Below, in pieces: positions 26,358 to 35,219 of a DNA stretch of 64,000 bases. Location: assembly GCF_051209875.1 (NCBI RefSeq), contig NZ_JBNTQY010000001.1, positions 4,092,001 to 4,156,000 of the forward strand, in the 5' to 3' direction. The stretch comes from Emticicia sp051209875. Its GTDB lineage: Bacteria; Bacteroidota; Bacteroidia; Cytophagales; Spirosomataceae. Each line of letters begins with the position of its first letter. The stretch's first letter is position 1. A model generated the notes under the pieces. The model did no database searches. It saw only the letters and a list, made by a program, of their open reading frames with translations, and was not told the origin of the DNA. Position numbers and translations under genes: made by a program.

Positions 26358-29186
26358 ATGGCAAATCAAAATCCAGAACAAATCGCAAGAGATAATATCG
26401 ACAAAGCTTTGATTGCTTGTGGCTGGATTATTCAAGGTATCAAGCAAGTTAATCTTTATGCAAATGTCGGCGTTGCTGTGAAGGAATATTTGACCGATGT
26501 TGGTCCTGCTGACTATGTATTGTTTGTAGATGGCAAGCCTTGTGGAGTTATTGAAGCCAAACGAGAGGAAGAAGGACATCGGATGAATGTCCATGAAGAG
26601 CAAGGTGAAGATTATGCCAATGCCAAACTCAAACATCTAAAAAATGAGCCGCTTCCTTTTGTATATATTAGTACAGGAGAAATAACTCGGTTTACAGATT
26701 TCACCGACCCGAAACCAAGAGCAAGAGAAATTTTTAGCTTTCATCGCCCCGAAACTTTGCGAGAATGGCTAAAAAAAGGTAAATCCCTCAGAAAAAGATT
26801 ATTGGATTTGCCAGCCTTGCCGACAGAAGGCTTGAGAGATTGCCAAATCAGTGCTATCACCCAATTAGAAACTTCATTCAAGCAAAATAGACCAAGAGCC
26901 TTGATACAAATGGCTACTGGTTCGGGTAAGACTTTTACAGCAATTACATTTATTTATAGGCTTTTGAAGTACGCCAAAGCCAAACGTGTGCTATTTTTGG
27001 TAGATACAAAAAATCTTGGTGAACAAGCAGAACAGGAATTTATGTCATTTGTACCTAATGACGATAATCGTAAATTTACTGAGCTGTATAGTGTTCAACG
27101 CTTAAAATCAAGCTACATAGCCACTGATAGCCAAGTTTGTATCAGTACCATTCAAAGGCTTTATTCTGTTTTGAAAGGTACGGAATTGGATGAAAAAGCG
27201 GAGGAAGAAAACCCTAATGAGTCCCGATGGCTATCGGGACAACCCAAAACAATTCCACCGATTGAGTATGATGGCAAAATGCCTATCGAGTTTTTTGACT
27301 TCATTGTGATTGATGAATGCCACCGCAGCATTTACAATCTATGGAAACAAGTATTAGAATATTATGATGCTTTTGAGGTGGGTTTAACTGCCACGCCTGA
27401 TAAACGCACTATTGGCTATTTTGACCAAAATTTAGTAAGTGAATATTCTCACGAAATGGCAGTTGCCGATGGTGTAAATGTGGGCTATGATGTCTTTATC
27501 ATTGATACCAAAGTAACCCAACAAGGAGCAACACTTTGGAAGGGTGAGTACATTGAGCATCGTGAGCGACTGAGCCGCAAGAAAAGAAGAGAATTGCAGG
27601 ATGAAGACGAGCATTATTCATCACAACAATTAGACAAGGATATTGTTAATCCTAATCAAATAAGAACCATTATCAGGTCATTTAAGGAGAATTTGCCACA
27701 TATCTTCAAAGATAGATTTGACAAAGATGGTAATTTTGAAGTACCCAAGACCCTTATTTTTGCTAAAACTGATAGTCACGCCGACGACATCATTCAGCTT
27801 GTGAGAGAAGAGTTTGCTGAGGAAAATCGCTTCTGCAAAAAGATAACTTATGGCTCAGACAAAGATAGAAAAGATGCTGATGATAAGGTAATTGAGAAAG
27901 GTGAAGACCCCAAAAGTACATTAGCACAGTTTCGCAACGACTACAATCCACGTATAGCAGTAACGGTTGATATGATTGCCACTGGTACTGATGTAAAACC
28001 TTTGGAATGTTTGCTTTTTATGCGTGATGTGAAGAGCCGAAACTACTTCGAGCAAATGAAGGGCAGAGGTACTCGTACCATTGATTTAGATAGTTTGAGG
28101 AAAGTTACGCCCACAGCCAAACACACCAAAGACCATTTTGTGATTGTTGATGCCATCGGTGTTACCAAGAGTTTGAAAACTGATAGCAGACCATTAGAAA
28201 AAAGACCAGGTGTACCACTCAAAGACTTGCTTCAAGCCATTGCCGTTGGTGCAAGAGAAGAAGATTTGTTTACTTCACTCGCTAACCGACTCACAAGATT
28301 AGACAAACAAATTACTGAAAAAGAGAAAAAGAAGTTTGCTGAAAAAGCCGACGGAAAAACAGTTTCGCAGGTAGTGCATGAACTACTCAATGCCTTTAAT
28401 CCTGATGTGATTGAGGCTATAAAAGATAAGATTGAGATAGAAATGGCTGGCGAAAGTCCAGAAGAGAAACATTCAGCATTTATTGCTCAACATTCGTTAA
28501 TGCTCAACGAAGCTGCCAGAGTTTTTACTGGCGAACTCAATGAATATATTGAAAATGTAAGAAAAGCCCATGAGCAGAAAATAGACCTAATGAACCCCGA
28601 TGAGGTCATAAAAATAGGTTGGGACAAAGACAACAAAGATAAAGCAAATGAACTCATAAAGGATTTTGAGGCATGGATGCAGCAACACAAAGATGAGTTG
28701 GTAGCATTGCAGATTTTCTACAATCAGCCCTATCGTCGTCGTGAGCTTACATACAGCATGATTAAGGAAGTGCTTGAAAAACTCCAAAATGATAAACCTG
28801 CACTTGCACCAATGAGTGTTTGGCGAGCTTATGAAGCCTTGGAGCAATGCAACGGCTCTGCCAAAAACGAACTCACAGCCATTGTTTCTTTGCTACGAAA
28901 AGTGAGCGGTATTGATGAAACCCTCACTATTTTTGATAAAACAGTGGACAAGAATTTTCAAGATTGGGTGTTTCGCAAGCAAGCAGGAGCAACCAAATTT
29001 AATGAAGAGCAAATGACATGGCTACGTATGATAAAAGACTACGTAAGCAGTAGTTTTCATATTGAAAAAGATGATTTTGACCTCGACCCATTCAACAGAA
29101 ATGGTGGTTTGGGTAAGTTTTACCAGTTATTTAAAAATGATTACGAGTTGATTATTAATGAATTAAACGAAGTATTGGCAGCATAA
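26358..29186 (+). CDS. hsdR: Type I restriction enzyme R subunit
   Basis: 942 aa from ATG 26358. The N-terminal nuclease has the PD-(D/E)XK motif: Asp in GPADYVLFVDG and the E-A-K of GVIEAKREEE (about 52-68). The SF2 motor follows: Walker A ATGSGKTFTA (about 193), motif II VIDECHRSIY, TATPDKRTIG, and a motif VI-like QMKGRGTRT. The C-terminal helical part (about 740-940) should contact the M2S core. It cuts DNA after ATP-driven translocation when sites are unmethylated. It starts the hsd operon and its stop overlaps the hsdS start by one base. Confidence 0.95.
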   Translation: MANQNPEQIARDNIDKALIACGWIIQGIKQVNLYANVGVAVKEYLTDVGPADYVLFVDGKPCGVIEAKREEEGHRMNVHEEQGEDYANAKLKHLKNEPLPFVYISTGEITRFTDFTDPKPRAREIFSFHRPETLREWLKKGKSLRKRLLDLPALPTEGLRDCQISAITQLETSFKQNRPRALIQMATGSGKTFTAITFIYRLLKYAKAKRVLFLVDTKNLGEQAEQEFMSFVPNDDNRKFTELYSVQRLKSSYIATDSQVCISTIQRLYSVLKGTELDEKAEEENPNESRWLSGQPKTIPPIEYDGKMPIEFFDFIVIDECHRSIYNLWKQVLEYYDAFEVGLTATPDKRTIGYFDQNLVSEYSHEMAVADGVNVGYDVFIIDTKVTQQGATLWKGEYIEHRERLSRKKRRELQDEDEHYSSQQLDKDIVNPNQIRTIIRSFKENLPHIFKDRFDKDGNFEVPKTLIFAKTDSHADDIIQLVREEFAEENRFCKKITYGSDKDRKDADDKVIEKGEDPKSTLAQFRNDYNPRIAVTVDMIATGTDVKPLECLLFMRDVKSRNYFEQMKGRGTRTIDLDSLRKVTPTAKHTKDHFVIVDAIGVTKSLKTDSRPLEKRPGVPLKDLLQAIAVGAREEDLFTSLANRLTRLDKQITEKEKKKFAEKADGKTVSQVVHELLNAFNPDVIEAIKDKIEIEMAGESPEEKHSAFIAQHSLMLNEAARVFTGELNEYIENVRKAHEQKIDLMNPDEVIKIGWDKDNKDKANELIKDFEAWMQQHKDELVALQIFYNQPYRRRELTYSMIKEVLEKLQNDKPALAPMSVWRAYEALEQCNGSAKNELTAIVSLLRKVSGIDETLTIFDKTVDKNFQDWVFRKQAGATKFNEEQMTWLRMIKDYVSSSFHIEKDDFDLDPFNRNGGLGKFYQLFKNDYELIINELNEVLAA

Positions 29187-30460
29187 TGAATGAAGAAATA
29201 AAATTACCGAAAGGGTGGAAAATAGTTGAATTTAAAGACGTTTGCAATAAAATTGGAGATATTGACCATAAAATGCCTGTACAACTCTCATCTGGCTATC
29301 CTTATGTTTCAACTAAAGATTTCACTGACGATTTAAAAATCTCTTTTGATAATGTTAAATATATATCTAAAGAAGATTACTTGAATCTTTCAAGAAAAAT
29401 TAAACCAGAAAAGGGCGATATTATTTTTCCAAGATATGGGACAATTGGCAAAAATATACTTGTTAACTTCGATAAAGAGTTTTTGGTATCATATTCCTGT
29501 GCAGTCATTAAACCAAATCATAATTTAGTGCTATCAAAATATATTTATCTTTATTCTCTTTCTCCAAAGATTACTGAAGAAATTAGAAAATACACGGTAG
29601 AAACAACTCAAGCAAATGTTGGTATTTCCTCAATTAAAAGTTTTATATTTCCCCTCCCACCCCTCGCCGAACAAGCCGCCATTGTAGCCAAAATAGAAGA
29701 ATTGTTGAGCGATTTAGAAAATGGGAAACAGCAATTACTTACGGTACAAGCACAACTAAAAGTCTATCGTCAAAGTTTATTAAAATGGGCTTTTGAAGGC
29801 AAATTGACCAATAAAAATGTAAAAGAAGGTGAGTTGCCAAAGGGGTGGAAGTGGGTAAAGATTACTGATATTGCAGAAAATAATAAACACTCTTTAAAAG
29901 CTGGTCCTTTTGGTTCATCGCTAAAAAAAGAGTTTTATGTAAACGCAGGATACAAAATATATGGTCAAGAGCAAGTAATAAGTGATAATGCTTTTTTTGG
30001 TGATTATTTTATCAATGAAGAAAAATACGAAGAATTAAAATCTTGTAAAATAAAACCCTTTGATATTCTGATAAGCTTAGTTGGAACTGTTGGTAAAGTT
30101 TTGATTCTACCAGGAAATTGTGAAGCAGGAGTTATTAATCCACGGCTTATCAAAATTACACTAAACAAGGACATTTATTTGCATAAGTTTTTCAAATATT
30201 ACTTTGAAAGTTCTTATGTAAAGAATTTTTATGGTTCAAAAGCACAAGGAACAACTATGGATGTTTTGAATTTGGGAATAATAAAAACTATTCCTTTTCC
30301 TCTCCCACCACTCGCCGAACAACAACGCATTGTAGAAGAATTAGAAAGTAAGCTAACGGTTTGTGATAAAATCGAAGAAACCATCAGCCAAAGTCTTGCC
30401 CAAGCCGAAACCCTACGGCAAAGTATCTTGAAGAAGGCATTTGAGGGGAAGTTGGTGTAA
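29186..30460 (+). CDS. hsdS: Type I restriction enzyme specificity subunit S
   Basis: 424 aa. Two target recognition domains (about 1-150 and 210-355) are each followed by a conserved coiled-coil spacer. The spacer start is repeated almost exactly: FPLPPLAEQAAIVAKIEELL at about 154 and FPLPPLAEQQRIVEELESKL at about 370, each ending in a S-L-L/I-K-x-A-FEGKL motif. The length is normal. The two recognition domains differ, so the site should be a split, asymmetric sequence that cannot be told from here. The TAATG junction with hsdR indicates translational coupling. The near-identical repeats also offer a route for domain exchange. Confidence 0.93.
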   Translation: MNEEIKLPKGWKIVEFKDVCNKIGDIDHKMPVQLSSGYPYVSTKDFTDDLKISFDNVKYISKEDYLNLSRKIKPEKGDIIFPRYGTIGKNILVNFDKEFLVSYSCAVIKPNHNLVLSKYIYLYSLSPKITEEIRKYTVETTQANVGISSIKSFIFPLPPLAEQAAIVAKIEELLSDLENGKQQLLTVQAQLKVYRQSLLKWAFEGKLTNKNVKEGELPKGWKWVKITDIAENNKHSLKAGPFGSSLKKEFYVNAGYKIYGQEQVISDNAFFGDYFINEEKYEELKSCKIKPFDILISLVGTVGKVLILPGNCEAGVINPRLIKITLNKDIYLHKFFKYYFESSYVKNFYGSKAQGTTMDVLNLGIIKTIPFPLPPLAEQQRIVEELESKLTVCDKIEETISQSLAQAETLRQSILKKAFEGKLV

Positions 30461-30530
30461 AATAAAGTTAGAGTATAAATAAATTCGCTAATTATAATTA
30501 CATATTTTCAAACCTCAAACATCTACAATT

Positions 30531-31838
30531 ATGGCAGATACTTACAAAGTTGTAACCAGCCTTTACGCCGAAACTTTCGGAAGAATTGATGAAAATGGCA
30601 AGGGTAAATCAAAAAACAATACTATCTTGATGGGGTCGTATGTAAAAATGCTCAACGAAGAAAATGGGAATTGGCAGAAGGTACAAGCATTTAGTATTGA
30701 AGGTTGGATAGACAAAAACAGCCTCGGTGATTCGCCCGACTTCAAGTGTTTCTTTGTAGATGTGGGTCAAGGAGATGCAGCATTGATAGAAGTTGGTAAT
30801 GACGTAAATGGAATGAAAATTTTGATTGATGGCGGTCCATCAGATAATTTAGGTAGATACCTCAATAAATGGCAATACAGATATTATCTAAATAATGATA
30901 TAAAAGTACATTTTGATTATGTCTTTATAAGTCATTTTGATAAAGACCACTATAATGGTTTGATAGATATTATCAATGACCCTCACTATACTTTTGGTAC
31001 TATTTATCATGCAGGAATTGCAAAGTTCAACTCTGATAAGGCATCATTTCCTAAAGACGAATATGAAACAGAATTAGGTAATAAAGTAAAAGTTGGTACA
31101 AAATACTATCTAACAACCCAATTTGATACATTAGCAGAGTTTAATGCTCTCAAAGAAAAAGGTGGAATGTTAGATTTATTGGAAAAGTTTTTGTCAGCCG
31201 TAAATAATGCAAACAATCAGGGGCGTTTGCAAAATTTTGGTCGCTTGGATTTTAGTTCTTCTATTCCTTCAAGACAAATTAATGGCAAAACGTTTGCAAT
31301 AGATGTTTTAGCACCTGTACCATCACAAATCTCAGAAGGTCGTGTTTATAAATATTTCGGTGATGAAGCTCATACTATTAATGGACATAGTATTGTTTTG
31401 AAACTAAAATTTGGGAACAACTCATTTCTTTTTGGAGGTGATTTAAATATCCCAGCAGAAGAGCATTTAATAGCACATTATGGTGGAAATAGCCCCTTTG
31501 AAGTTGATGTAGCAAAATCGTGTCATCACGGTGCTTCCGAATTTACAACTGAATTTATGGCACACGTCAATCCACTGGCTACTGTAATATCATCGGGAGA
31601 TAATGAGTCCTATTCTCATCCACGTGCAGATGCCATTGGCTGTGCGGGTAAGTATTCACGCTCAAAACGTCCTTTGGTATTTTCAACAGAATTGGCTCGT
31701 TCATCAAATGTCAAGACTGATGAAATAAAATATGGTATGATAAATTTAAGGTCTAATGGCGTTGAAATTGTTATGGCACAAATGAAAGAAGCACCAAAAA
31801 AGGGAGAAGTTTGGGATTTGTACAATGTTAAGGTATAG
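30531..31838 (+). CDS. Metallo-beta-lactamase-fold hydrolase in the hsd operon
   Basis: 435 aa. Residues about 1-70 form a small SH3-like start (TYKVVTSLYAETFGR, KVQAFSIEGWIDKNSLG). The MBL fold begins FFVDVGQGDAALIEVG, with the metal site HFDKDH at 135-140 in ISHFDKDHYNG, a second SCHHGASEF motif and a late SSGDNESYSHP. It resembles the ComEC-type MBL proteins found alone in defence islands. It sits between hsdS and the AlbA gene with no predicted membrane helix, so it is a cytoplasmic phosphodiesterase or nuclease candidate. Its link to restriction is inferred from position only. Confidence 0.85.
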   Translation: MADTYKVVTSLYAETFGRIDENGKGKSKNNTILMGSYVKMLNEENGNWQKVQAFSIEGWIDKNSLGDSPDFKCFFVDVGQGDAALIEVGNDVNGMKILIDGGPSDNLGRYLNKWQYRYYLNNDIKVHFDYVFISHFDKDHYNGLIDIINDPHYTFGTIYHAGIAKFNSDKASFPKDEYETELGNKVKVGTKYYLTTQFDTLAEFNALKEKGGMLDLLEKFLSAVNNANNQGRLQNFGRLDFSSSIPSRQINGKTFAIDVLAPVPSQISEGRVYKYFGDEAHTINGHSIVLKLKFGNNSFLFGGDLNIPAEEHLIAHYGGNSPFEVDVAKSCHHGASEFTTEFMAHVNPLATVISSGDNESYSHPRADAIGCAGKYSRSKRPLVFSTELARSSNVKTDEIKYGMINLRSNGVEIVMAQMKEAPKKGEVWDLYNVKV

Positions 31839-31982
31839 ACTGTAATAATTCTGGATAAAATCATAAGATAATATGAAAAATAATTCGGTAGGCTTTTCAA
31901 GTAATTGAAGGAAATTTAGGTGACATTCTTTGGGATGTATGGTGGAATTAATTATTTGACGCTTACCGATTTTTTTAAAAGT

Positions 31983-33476
31983 ATGAGTATCGAAAGAGTG
32001 CAACGTTTACTGAAAGAAAAAGAAAATATCCGTCTTGAATTCAAGGAGGCTAAAACTGCTTTGCCCAAAAGTTTGTTTGAAACCATCTGTGCCATGCTCA
32101 ATCGTGAGGGTGGAGATGTTATCTTGGGAGCAAATGATAATGGTAGCATTACGGGCATTGAACAAACCCAAATAGATAGTATGACTAAAGATTTGGTCAA
32201 TTTATCAAATAATCCTCAAAAACTCGACCCACCATTTATCCTATTTCCAGAAACCTACGAAATAGATGGACAATGGCTTATTCATATCCAAGTTCCGTCG
32301 AGTTCACAAATCCATAAAACAGTCAATATTGTCTATGACCGTAGCCATGATGGTGATTTTAAGGTAACACAAGCCAATCAAATCGCTCAGATATACAACC
32401 GCAAAAACAACTATTTTACTGAGGGAATCATCTATCCAGCCTTGCGTTTTGAAGATTTTAATGAAGCCTTATTTCCTAAAATTAGGAACTTAATTCGTAG
32501 TCAAAATTACAACCATCCTTGGCTCACATTAAGCGATAAACAGTTGCTCGAAACAGCAGGTTTATGGAGACAAGATTTTCTAAGTGGAAAAGAAGGTTAT
32601 ACTTTGGCGGCGGCATTGTTGCTTGGTAAAGATACAGTCATTCAGCAGATTTTGCCACAGTACAAAATTGATGCTTTGGTCAGAATTCAAGATATTTATC
32701 GCTACGACGACCGTGAGTATATCCAAACCAATCTGATTGATGCCTATGAGCAACTGATGGCATTTGTAGCTAAGCACTTGCCCGATAAATTTTATATGGA
32801 AGATGACCAACGAGTAAGTTTGCGTAATAAGATTTTCAGAGAAATCGTTGCCAATCTTATTGTCCATAGAGAATATGTCAATGCTCAGCCTTGTTCTTTC
32901 ACAATTTATGCCGACAGAATTGAAGCCATAAATGCCAATAACCCACATGGCGATGGAGTTATTGACCCTAATAATTTTGCTCCATTCACTAAAAATCCTT
33001 CCATTGCCAAATTTTTCATTCAACTTGGGAGAGGTGATGAGTTAGGTTCTGGTGTAATAAATGTCAATCGCCTCATCAAATCATACTCCAAAGCAGGGAA
33101 AGTACAATTTATTGAAGGTGAAGTTTTCAAAACAATTATTCCTTTTGATGCAACTGTACAAAAAACACTAATTGACGAAACAAATGAGGGTGGAGAAGCT
33201 ACTGATAGTACAAATGATATAATAAATGATACAGTAAATGATACAGTAAATGATACAGTAAGTAATACAATAAAAATTAGAATGGTATCTATTATTAAAC
33301 GACTTGCAGTTGAAACAGGTATTAATTCTAATGATTTAGCAAAAGCATTTGGTGTAGAGGCGGTTACAATAAGAAGAGATATACAAAAAATAAACAAATT
33401 AGTTAAGAATAGAGGCCCTAAACTTGGTTATGAATTAACTGAGTATATGAAATCAAAATTAGAAAAGAAGGTATAA
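31983..33476 (+). CDS. AlbA_2/Schlafen-type putative DNA-binding ATP-binding protein
   Basis: 497 aa from ATG 31983; in-frame GTG 31920 and ATG 31935 lie upstream, but the AlbA domain begins at RVQRLLKEKENIRLEFKEAK. Residues about 5-130 are the AlbA_2 domain (AMLNREGGDVILGANDNGSI). A GHKL-like ATP-binding part follows (about 280-390, NKIFREIVANLIVHREYVN, GDELGSGVINVNRLI). After an Asp/Asn-rich linker with a 12-nt tandem repeat comes an HTH (NDLAKAFGVEAVTIRRDIQK). Such proteins occur often inside type I R-M operons, perhaps as regulators or anti-phage factors. Confidence 0.85.
   Translation: MSIERVQRLLKEKENIRLEFKEAKTALPKSLFETICAMLNREGGDVILGANDNGSITGIEQTQIDSMTKDLVNLSNNPQKLDPPFILFPETYEIDGQWLIHIQVPSSSQIHKTVNIVYDRSHDGDFKVTQANQIAQIYNRKNNYFTEGIIYPALRFEDFNEALFPKIRNLIRSQNYNHPWLTLSDKQLLETAGLWRQDFLSGKEGYTLAAALLLGKDTVIQQILPQYKIDALVRIQDIYRYDDREYIQTNLIDAYEQLMAFVAKHLPDKFYMEDDQRVSLRNKIFREIVANLIVHREYVNAQPCSFTIYADRIEAINANNPHGDGVIDPNNFAPFTKNPSIAKFFIQLGRGDELGSGVINVNRLIKSYSKAGKVQFIEGEVFKTIIPFDATVQKTLIDETNEGGEATDSTNDIINDTVNDTVNDTVSNTIKIRMVSIIKRLAVETGINSNDLAKAFGVEAVTIRRDIQKINKLVKNRGPKLGYELTEYMKSKLEKKV
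33212..33271 (+). repeat. 12-nt tandem repeat within the AlbA gene
   Basis: Five units of AAATGATACAGT, three perfect and the outer two degenerate, encoding a repeated NDTV peptide. The unit is a multiple of three, so slippage changes linker length and not the frame. Confidence 0.85.
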
Positions 33477-33480
33477 TAAT

Positions 33481-34968
33481 ATGACACAAAACACATCAAG
33501 TATAGTAAGTAAAGTATGGAGTTTCTGCAATCCTTTACGGGATGTAGGTGTAAGTTATGGAGATTATTTGGAGCAACTTACCTATTTGTTGTTTTTGAAA
33601 ATGGCTGACGAATATAGCAAGCCACCACATAATCGTCAACTAAACATACCAACGGAGTATAACTGGGAAAGTTTGACCTCCATCAAAGGAGCAGCTTTAG
33701 AACTGCACTATGCAACACTTTTAAGAGAATTAAGCACCCAAAAAGGTATTTTAGGACAGATTTTCACCAAAAGTCAAAACAAAATTCAAGACCCTGCCAT
33801 GCTTGCCAAAATCATTGATATGATTGATAGTGAACAATGGTTGGTAATGGGTGCCGACGTAAAAGGTGATATTTATGAAAAGCTGTTGGAGCAGAATGCA
33901 CAAGATGTAAAAAGTGGTGCAGGTCAATACTTTACACCACGTCCATTGATTCGGGCAATGGTAGAATGTATTCAGCCTCAGCCAATGAAAACCATCGCTG
34001 ACCCAGCTTGTGGCACGGGTGGTTTCTTTTTGGCAGCCTATGATTTTTTGGTAGCCAATAATAAATTAGATAAAGACCAAAACATTTTTCTGAAACACTC
34101 CACCTTTTTCGGAAATGAAATCGTAGCAGGAACAAGGCGATTGGCTTTAATGAACTTATTTCTTCATAATATTGGTGATATTGACAGCGATAATTTTATT
34201 TCACCTGCTGATGCTCTTATTGCAGCTTCGCCGACAACTTATGACTATATTTTAGCCAATCCACCATTTGGTAAAAAGAGTAGCCAAACATTCACTAATG
34301 ATGATGGAGAACAGGAGAGAGATGATTTAACCTATAATCGTCAGGACTTTTGGGCAACAACCAGTAACAAGCAATTGAATTTTGTGCAGCATATTCGTAC
34401 TATGCTCAAAACCACAGGCATGGCAGCAGTAGTGTTGCCCGATAATGTTTTGTTTGAAGGTGGAGTGGGTGAAACCATTCGTAAAAAACTGCTTGAAACA
34501 ACAGATTTACATACTATTCTTAGATTGCCAACGGGTATTTTCTATGCCCACGGAGTAAAGGCAAATGTTGTATTTTTTGATAATAAACCTGCCAGCAAAG
34601 ACCCTTGGACAAAAGAAGTTTGGGTGTACGACTACCGCACCAACATTCATCATACACTCAAGAAAAATCCATTAAACCTTGAAGTTTTGAAAGACTTTGT
34701 GGCGTGTTATAATCCATCAAACAGATTCAAACGAAAAGAAACATTTAACGCCGAAACTAATCCAGAAGGTAGATGGCGGAAGTTTACTTATGAGAAAATT
34801 ATAGCAAGAGACAAAACCAGCTTGGATATTTCTTGGCTCAAAGACAAGTCATTAGCTGACCTTGATAACCTCCCTGACCCAGATATTATCGCCGAGGATA
34901 TTATAGAAAACTTAGAAGCAGGCTTAGAAAGTTTCAGAGGAATCATGGCTTCATTGAGTATGAAGTAA
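33481..34968 (+). CDS. hsdM: Type I restriction enzyme methylase subunit
   Basis: 495 aa. The N-terminal helical HsdM_N domain (about 10-125, WSFCNPLRDVGVSYGDYLEQ) precedes the N6-adenine methylase. The AdoMet site DPACGTGGFF starts at Asp174 and the catalytic NPPF is at 260-263. KSGAGQYFTPRPLI (about 140) is the usual HsdM marker. It methylates adenine in host sites with HsdS. It is the last gene of the operon, 4 bp after the AlbA gene and 4.5 kb away from hsdS, an unusual order since M normally stands next to S. Copy D of the 46-bp element follows 12 bp after its stop. Confidence 0.95.
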   Translation: MTQNTSSIVSKVWSFCNPLRDVGVSYGDYLEQLTYLLFLKMADEYSKPPHNRQLNIPTEYNWESLTSIKGAALELHYATLLRELSTQKGILGQIFTKSQNKIQDPAMLAKIIDMIDSEQWLVMGADVKGDIYEKLLEQNAQDVKSGAGQYFTPRPLIRAMVECIQPQPMKTIADPACGTGGFFLAAYDFLVANNKLDKDQNIFLKHSTFFGNEIVAGTRRLALMNLFLHNIGDIDSDNFISPADALIAASPTTYDYILANPPFGKKSSQTFTNDDGEQERDDLTYNRQDFWATTSNKQLNFVQHIRTMLKTTGMAAVVLPDNVLFEGGVGETIRKKLLETTDLHTILRLPTGIFYAHGVKANVVFFDNKPASKDPWTKEVWVYDYRTNIHHTLKKNPLNLEVLKDFVACYNPSNRFKRKETFNAETNPEGRWRKFTYEKIIARDKTSLDISWLKDKSLADLDNLPDPDIIAEDIIENLEAGLESFRGIMASLSMK

Positions 34969-34979
34969 GAGGTTTTGTA

Positions 34980-35025
34980 ACCCAACCAAAACAATGGCTA
35001 TATATGGGGTTTGGGTTGGTTGGGT
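34980..35025 (-). repeat. 46-bp inverted-repeat element, copy D (inverted)
   Basis: ACCCAACCA (34980-34988), 28-nt spacer, TGGTTGGGT (35017-35025). The asymmetric part AAACAAT follows the left arm, so this copy is reversed relative to A-C, in keeping with the minus-strand drm genes beside it. It separates the hsd and drm modules. The rest of 34969-35219 has no gene. Confidence 0.85.
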
Positions 35026-35219
35026 ATGGTTTTCATATATTTCTATTCTAAGATACCCACAAATTTTAGTTTGAAATCATTATGCATTTATGGGGTCAAT
35101 ATTTTAGAATTTTTGAGAATTTGGTATTTAGAAAGTAGTTGTGCAACAGTTACCTATGTTGTGCGTCGTTGTTTTGTCTGGCACGGTACTTTTGTTTACT
35201 GTTGTTCTCAGTTTTTTTA

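Noticed and set aside
33212..33271. Tandem repeat as a CRISPR array
   Set aside because: Units are contiguous, 12 nt long, without spacers and within a coding frame; no cas genes are in the window.
34980..35025. 46-bp inverted repeats as ordinary Rho-independent terminators
   Set aside because: Copies A, B and D stand just after stop codons, but none has a T-run, the loop is 28 nt, and copies C and E are not behind a gene end.
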